From Bimuria novae-zelandiae CBS 107.79 (taxonomy: Eukaryota; Ascomycota; Dothideomycetes; Pleosporales; Didymosphaeriaceae), in the NCBI GenBank assembly GCA_010015655.1, contig ML976659.1:248694-312693 (forward strand): a DNA stretch of 64,000 nucleotides, given 5' to 3'. Of the stretch, positions 58,260-64,000 are shown one piece after another. The notes beneath the pieces were generated by a model, which saw nothing but the letters and a program-made list of their open reading frames with translations, made no database searches and was not told the origin of the DNA. Each line of letters begins with the position of its first letter. Position 1 is the stretch's first letter. Both the position numbers and the translations under genes were made by a program.

Positions 58260-59420
58260 AACTATGCCCAAATATTATGGCAAGAGCTATAAAATTAAGT
58301 AGTATATTTTTAATTATCTTTTTAGTTTTTTTGCTTAAAAATACTTAATTTTATATTTTTAAGCGCATGCTAGAGTCTAGATTAGCTACTATAACTATAG
58401 TAGCACGAATCTATAACTTTTAGAAACCTAAAATAAAGCTCTAAAGTTATATATATATTGTTATAATACTATAAGCATACTATACCTTATACTATAGTTA
58501 AAAAGCACTATCTAATATATTTTTCATCGCGCGTACCCTAATAGTAGAGCTCTTTTACTTAGTAAAAATTAACTATTATAATAGCTATTAAAAAATTTAA
58601 ACTATTATTATATAAAGCAAAAGTCGTAGCATATTAATTATATAGTAATAATATTGTTAGAAGCTTATAGCTATTATTTTACTAAGCTTAAAAAGGTAAT
58701 ATATATCAACGGCGTTACCATATTAGATACTTATAATATAGACGAAACCAGCTTCTATATAGGTATTTATAGTAATTAATAAATTATTATTATAAAGCTT
58801 AGTTATTTTTATATCTTTACGCTAGAGACGTCGCGTAATTATATTATAAGTATTAAATTAATTTCTAATAATAGAGAGGTGCTTAAACTAATACTTATTA
58901 TATAAGACGTTAAATACCTTTATTATTAGTATACAAATACGGCGCTACTTAATAGTTATATAATTATTATATTATATTAAGATATACTAATAACTTTATT
59001 TTAATAAAATAACTAAAGTTTTTTAAAATATAAACGCGCGCGCTAAAAAGGCATAAAATAATTACTTATATTTAATAAATTTAGTAGCTACCTTACTATT
59101 AAGCCTATATAGTTTTATAATAACTATAAGATACTTTCTTTTTTACTATTATTATATTTATTATATTATCTACAGCCTCTAGACGTTATATGTTTTTAGC
59201 TATTAAAGCAAAATTATAAAAAGGCTATAAAAATAGCTACCTAAACTAGCTATATAAACTTTAATAAAGTTAAATTTTTATATATAATTATTAAGATTAG
59301 AATAAATATATTTAAGCGTAGAATAATTCTAAGAGCTTATTTATATAAAGCTACTAGCACCTATTTAAACGCTATTCTTATTAATTCTATCCACTATTAA
59401 TTTAAGCCCTATTACTAATA
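58260..59420 (+). mobile_element. Relic of a Fot1/pogo-type DNA transposon
   Basis: In spite of many stops, conserved blocks of the DDE transposase can still be read. YNIDETSFYIG at 58732-58764 matches the family's N-M-D-E-T-G block with the first catalytic Asp. Around 59050-59080 a KGI...LLIFNKFSSYLTI stretch matches the LLILDGHGSH region. LQPLDVICF at 59170-59196 matches the conserved LQPLDVGxF. A possible start ATG lies at 58264. Phase changes between blocks show that small indels as well as RIP have struck. Terminal repeats were not identified. Tc1/mariner superfamily, Fot1/pogo branch. Confidence 0.8.
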
Positions 59421-59709
59421 TACTTATAGTATATTAGTAATAGTATTAAAAGGCATCGCACGTCCTAAAGAGAAGTAATATATTAAATAAAAAGCTTATA
59501 AAATTCTTATAAAGCTTATAATTACTAATTAATAGTCTCGCGCTAGCTTAGCGTGATTTTATAAATATTATTATAGTAGCTTAATAACGCTAAAAAAGGT
59601 AAATTAAAAATAAAAGACTAGTATAAAAAAGTAGCGTAGTAACTATTAAGACAGCGCGATAAGTAATTAATTAACATATAAAGCTTAAGACTTAAAAAGT
59701 TACTCCAAA

Positions 59710-60007
59710 GGCTGTAAAAATGTATAAGGACGTCCACTTGCAGAGTCTACAAAATCAGTCCCAATAGGTCCCGTCTCTTAGAGAGATGACTGTGGATCCT
59801 GCCCTACTTGCTACGCCAACTCCATTGTATATTAGCCCATATAATTGAAGTCTACGCTGTCAAAAGACCGGATCAATTTTCATACACTCAGTATGTTCAA
59901 TACTTGATACACCAAAGCGCATTCTCTCCCATGAAATCGTACGACAACCTCCTGAAAACACTCTTTCTAGCTCGTCGCTTATGGCCGGAATTAAAAGAAC
60001 GTTAATA
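59710..60007 (+). other. Island of ordinary composition with a 65-codon frame
   Basis: About 300 bp of non-RIP sequence lies inside the AT-rich block. A frame at 59808-60005 starts LRQLHCILAHIIEVYAV (leading codon ATG or near it) and ends LARRLWPELKER. I recognise no family. It may be a fragment of a unique host sequence between two transposons, and so spared by RIP, or a captured exon. Confidence 0.5.
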
Positions 60008-61858
60008 GCAAATATTAAAAGCCGTAGCTAGCGTTTCCTTTGTGCGCTTTTACACTACTATTATAGAGGCGAACTTTAAAACTTCGTACGGTGCCTTAGT
60101 ATAATAGTCTTTATATCCATCCTGACTTGCTGGCCGAGTAATACGTTAATTAAACTCGGTAATAATTTAATTAAACTTATTATGTTCCTTTAGAGGCGCG
60201 ATATCTAGTGTTTTATATAATACTATTGTTAGTAGTAGCCCTAAATCTCGATACTTTATCTAAAGCCCTTTAACTTTAGGAAGCATAGCCTTCTAATAGT
60301 CTCTCTTTTACTAGATTTTTGCATATTTCGTACGACGATTCAGATAAAGAATAAGTGCTATAGCGTAAAAGGGAGAATTATTAGTTTTATAATAATACTT
60401 ATTAAACTTCTAAACTGCTTATTAAATTTAATACACTAAGTTTTTATTTATATAATAATAAGTTAAAGACTTCTCTATATATTTCCTAAGGACATTTATT
60501 ATAAAGAGCATCTAATTAAGTGTAATATAGTTACCCTAAGTCTCTAGAGTTGCTTAGTTAAATAATTATAAGGAGGAGCTTATTATACGGAGAATAGTCT
60601 AGTCGTGTTGCGAAAGATAATCCTTTTTAAGTGTGTTAAAATTAGTTTTAACGTACTTATTAATAACTAATTTTTTATTAAGCGCATTGCTTAACATTTA
60701 ATACTAGCTATTTTATTATATAGATTTATTAAGAAGGATTCGCCACTATACTAAAAAAACAAATTCTTTTATATAATTTATAAAAGAACAGGAGTAAATA
60801 ATAATATTATAAAGCTTTCTAAAAATACCTATTATCTAAAAGGTATCTTCTCTTTCTTTTTAAGCTTGCTTATCTAATTTATTCTTAAAAGTGTTTTCTT
60901 TATTATATAATTTAATCTTTTCGAACTAAGCCTTGCTAAAAGGAAAGGACTAAGCAATAAGATTTATTATATATCCTTAGTAGCGAATCCTTTAATATAA
61001 AGGACTCTAAGAAATGCTCTTATTATCTAAAAGATATTAAGATATTTGTCCGATTACATGATTCTTTACACTTGCAAGGTGGCTGGCACACTTGTATCCT
61101 TGTATAAGATACATTCCTCCCTTGCATAAGATACTTTCTATAATAAAGTAAGGAATGTCTTTATAGTTATATAAAGGATGCTACCTCCTATAGAAGAACT
61201 AAAATTTATTTTATTTTATTTTATTAAAAACACCCTTTAATTTAATAATTAAGAGTCTTACTACCTTAACTAATTACGATAGCTCTATCGACCCTTAAAA
61301 TTCCTATATTAATCCTAACTAACTATATAAATTACACACTAGAGCTTAAATAGCTTAAAATGAGATACTAATTCCTAAAAGTCTAAAGTATTATTAACCT
61401 AGCGTTAATAAATAAACTAAAGTAAAAACTAGCGATACTAGTGCTATTATTAATAAGTAACTACTATCTAAACGCCGTCTACACAAATGCCAACCTAAAT
61501 AACGTATTAATATTATTAGCTTATTTATTGCTAGTAAGTGTAAAAGCATACAAGGATAATAGCGACTATTATAAAGAATAGCTTAAGATCTATAAGATTA
61601 TAAATCGAGTCTATTAAGAAGAAAAGGTAGGTCTTAATATAGTAATTACTTTTTTTTATTAATAATCTCCGCGTATCTGCAGAACGACTACTATATTCTT
61701 TAAAAAATAATAAAGTAATAGATTAATAACCTTATCATTGTAGTTAAGGTTAATTATTAAAATTAAAATTAACGAGCAAGGGCAAGATACTAAAAATCCC
61801 TTAAGCTAATAAAAATAATTAAATTATAGGCTATATAGCTATTTAAGTATAACTATAT
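60008..61858. repeat. AT-rich relic of unidentified repeat
   Basis: This TA-rich stretch has stops in all frames, and I could not recover a convincing protein motif on either strand. A small patch of ordinary composition lies at about 61040-61135. Part of it may be the decayed gag or upstream portion of an LTR element. Confidence 0.45.
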
Positions 61859-62450
61859 TGTCGGTTCACAGGTAGCAAGGAATAAACAAGTAACTCTCTG
61901 TCTTTGGTATCTGGTGTCTGTCTTGTCTTGTGTGTGTGCTATAATAGTTCTATATACCTTCCTTCCAGTTCTTGTGGATGTGATAGAGTACCAGGTGGTG
62001 TGGAGGCGAAGGGGTTTCGGTACAGTATCAGGTTAACTAGAAGTAAGGGGGTACAGGGGTATGATAGGGTTACACAGTTCCCTTAGTGCGGAAGGCGAGG
62101 CTGTGCAGACATATATAGCTATAAAAGTAGAGACTGTAACGGCCAGCGATAATGCAGCCTTGCGGCTGGTGGATTGGCGCTATGTACAAAGACTCAAAGC
62201 TAAAGAAGAGAAAGGGATCGAGAGGGCCGAGCAGGCGGCATATAGTCTGCCGCTGTCTGGTAACTGCCATCTCAATGCTGCGACTGCCCTCTCAGTGTAG
62301 CAGCTGCCATCTCACTGCTGCGACTGCCCTCTCAGTGTAGCAGCTGCCATCACAGCGTGGCAGCTGCCATCCATCGCCCTTGTGACGATGCCCAGATCAC
62401 AGCAAGTCCCACGATCGTCACAGAGACTACTCGCGTCCTAAAGCTTTTAA
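61859..62450. other. Second island of ordinary composition, possible LTR or leader
   Basis: About 590 bp with normal CA and TG content between RIP-mutated flanks. It begins TGTCGGTTCACAGG, which would suit the TG start of an LTR directly upstream of the copia relic, but no CA end, primer site or second LTR could be placed. Its right half holds the 20-bp tandem repeats. A 79-codon frame (about 62061-62300) resembles nothing known. Confidence 0.4.
62265..62374. repeat. Degenerate 20-bp tandem repeats
   Basis: About five and a half units of a CTGCCxTCTCAxTGxxGCxx pattern start at 62265. Two 40-bp higher-order units are nearly identical, and the last copies diverge. Confidence 0.85.
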
Positions 62451-64000
62451 AGGCTAAACTTAGTTAAAGAAGATTTATAAAGGCAGTTATCTATGTCACA
62501 CCTATATAGATAATAACCTTCTAGTAATATAGAAGCAAGGATGTAGCTATATTATAAAAGTATATAATAAAACTCTTTTAAGACTATATAATCCTATAGC
62601 ACCTAATTAAGGATAAATAAAAGGGCGCTTTTACTATTATAGGTTTATCTCTTACTAACAATAGTAAATCTACCTAGGCTATAAATAGGGACGCCTTTCT
62701 TATAGATAAAGAGTATTATCTAAAAGTTAAAAAAGACATTAAAATTATAAATAATAAAATAATAATTAATATTCTAAATTTAAGCAGTCGCCTTAAAGCT
62801 TTAAACTAATAATAATTAGTCTAAACACGTATCTATTACGATGCTTAGCTATACTTAATTTAAGTATAACTTACTATATCTTTAATAATATTAATTAGTT
62901 TATCTTATACTAGCTCCCGGTGCCGGGAGACTTTATATTGGTAAGGAATACATAAATATAGATAATAAAAAATACAAAAGCGTCTATCTTAATGTATAAA
63001 ATATAAGTGGCACTTAAATAATATAGCTAGAAAATATTGCCTATTATCCTAATATACTCTATAATCTTATATTATTCTGATTACTCTAGAGGTAAGGCCA
63101 TTAGTAGGACATAAAGATAAGCCAAATAACTCTAAAGAGTAGAAATAACACTATACTAGTAGAACTTTAAGAGTTATATAAATAGTAGGTATTAGAATAT
63201 AAGATAAGGCTAGTAAGTAGTATTCCTACTAAAGCTATGCATGCCACCTATATGCCTAACATACACACTAAATAAAGACTATAGAAAGTAAACGTATTAA
63301 CTTAGTACTAATAATTAGGCTATTTAGGCCCTTAGGCTCTAGAACGCTTATATAGTAATATAAAAGGGTAAAGATTAAAGGCCCCCCTACTATTAAGTAT
63401 AATGCCTATAGTGAAGTAAAACTAAAATAGTAAATACGCTAACAAGCTAATGAGCTAAAGCCCCTAAAAAGCAAGTCGTAATTAATTTCTACGACTATAA
63501 AGTAGATAGCTTAATAAGAGAGAAGAGCTAAATACTAATTACTAATTAATTCTCTAGCTTTATATGAGACTTCTACTTTAAGGATAATTACCTAGCATGA
63601 TCTATTATTAAGTAACTTAATATCTTTATACTATTTATAAAAGTATAATATAATATTATAGTAAAAGTAATTAAATCTAATAATAATATCTTCTCTATTA
63701 AAATAAACGTTAAGAAGTAGTGCTTAGCATAAGGGATTAAAATTAAGCTTTTAGTACCTAATACTTAAGTATAAAATAAAGGGGCTAAACGCTTAAAGGG
63801 TGTTATAAAAGAGAAAGCGCGTATAATATAACTTAACTTTAACTTACTTTAGTAAATATAGCCTAAGATTATCTAAGCTACAGTTTACTTTAATAATTAC
63901 ACCTTAAACTACGCTAATTATAGCAATCTCTATATAAAGTGTTCTTTATAATAATAGCCTTTTAGAATAGCGTGGTCACATAACTAAAAAAGCCTAATTA
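62450..64000 (+). mobile_element. Relic of a Ty1/copia retrotransposon (pol)
   Basis: Copia pol can be followed on the plus strand through many stops. A protease-proximal region with PGDFILVGNTYI and YLNVQNISGT lies at about 62915-63030. The gag-pre-integrase zinc region at about 63300-63410 reads KGPPTIKYNAY, where the family has two Cys of the HHCC finger; both are now Tyr, as G-to-A changes would produce. The integrase core covers about 63480-63960 (FYDYKVDS, GVIKEKARII, AAVYFNNYTPNYANY-like patterns). The element runs off the window. No intact frame remains, so it is dead. Confidence 0.82.

Larger units (their letters stand above)
58220..64000. repeat. AT-rich, RIP-mutated transposon block
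   Basis: The sequence is dominated by TA dinucleotides, has few CA or TG, and is full of stop codons in all frames. This is the mark of repeat-induced point mutation (C to T in CpA context on either strand). It contains the transposase and copia relics listed separately, plus two islands of ordinary composition. It runs past the window edge. Confidence 0.9.

Noticed and set aside
62914..62929. Perfect 7-bp hairpin CTCCCGG-TG-CCGGGAG
   Set aside because: It lies inside the decayed copia coding region and encodes part of a recognisable protein block, so a regulatory role is unlikely.

Overview
The window is nuclear DNA of a filamentous ascomycete. Genes carry many short introns, mostly 46-90 bp with GT-AG ends and CTNAC-like branch sites. 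The gene set is typical of filamentous fungi: AA9 monooxygenase, GH16 glucanase, fungalysin, a C2H2 factor with a fungal-specific transcription factor domain, and a 2EXR protein. The right end is AT-rich and looks mutated by RIP (repeat-induced point mutation). A dothideomycete is my best guess, by overall resemblance only.

Layout. 1.5-2.7 kb: 2EXR-type protein (-). 4.4-5.2 kb: H/ACA snoRNP protein Nhp2 (-). 6.1-8.9 kb: two-finger C2H2 transcription factor (-). 12.0-15.7 kb: SH3/RasGEF Cdc25-type protein (+). 16.9-18.3 kb: secreted GH16 enzyme (+). 20.3-21.1 kb: Pro/Ala-rich secreted protein (+). 21.7-22.2 kb: ribosomal protein eL22 (-). 22.6-23.4 kb: GPI-type cupredoxin (-). 25.3-26.1 kb: AA9 lytic polysaccharide monooxygenase (+). 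27.1-27.8 kb: uncertain small membrane protein (+). 30.3-31.0 kb: Gln/Tyr/Pro-rich glycine-zipper protein (-). 32.5-34.1 kb: single-pass membrane protein (+). 34.9-36.9 kb: M36 fungalysin (-). 37.9-39.2 kb: TDT-family transporter (-). 40.3-41.9 kb: NCS1 purine/cytosine permease (+). 42.7-44.7 kb: coiled-coil protein ending in a Zn2Cys6-type cluster (+). 46.1-47.4 kb: ankyrin protein (-). 48.6-51.5 kb: 12-exon MFS sugar transporter (+). 52.0-53.3 kb: TauD-type dioxygenase (+). 54.0-54.6 kb: small zinc-ribbon-like protein (+). 54.9-55.5 kb: OsmC-like protein (-). 56.1-57.3 kb: FMN-dependent alpha-hydroxyacid dehydrogenase with two in-frame stops (+).

From about 58.2 kb to the end the sequence is a stop-riddled, TA-rich block. 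It holds a Fot1/pogo-type transposase relic (about 58.26-59.42 kb) and a Ty1/copia pol relic (about 62.45 kb to the edge). Two islands of ordinary composition interrupt it (about 59.71-60.01 and 61.86-62.45 kb). Short tandem repeats lie at its left edge and inside the second island.

Functionally the left and middle parts mix housekeeping genes (Nhp2, eL22, RasGEF) with secreted or nutrient-acquisition genes (GH16, AA9, M36, transporters). I see no backbone synthase, so no secondary-metabolite cluster. The last 10 kb before the transposon block (transporter, dioxygenase, OsmC, broken dehydrogenase) looks like an accessory, decaying margin. Splice sites were chosen by frame continuity and family resemblance; none was tested against transcripts.
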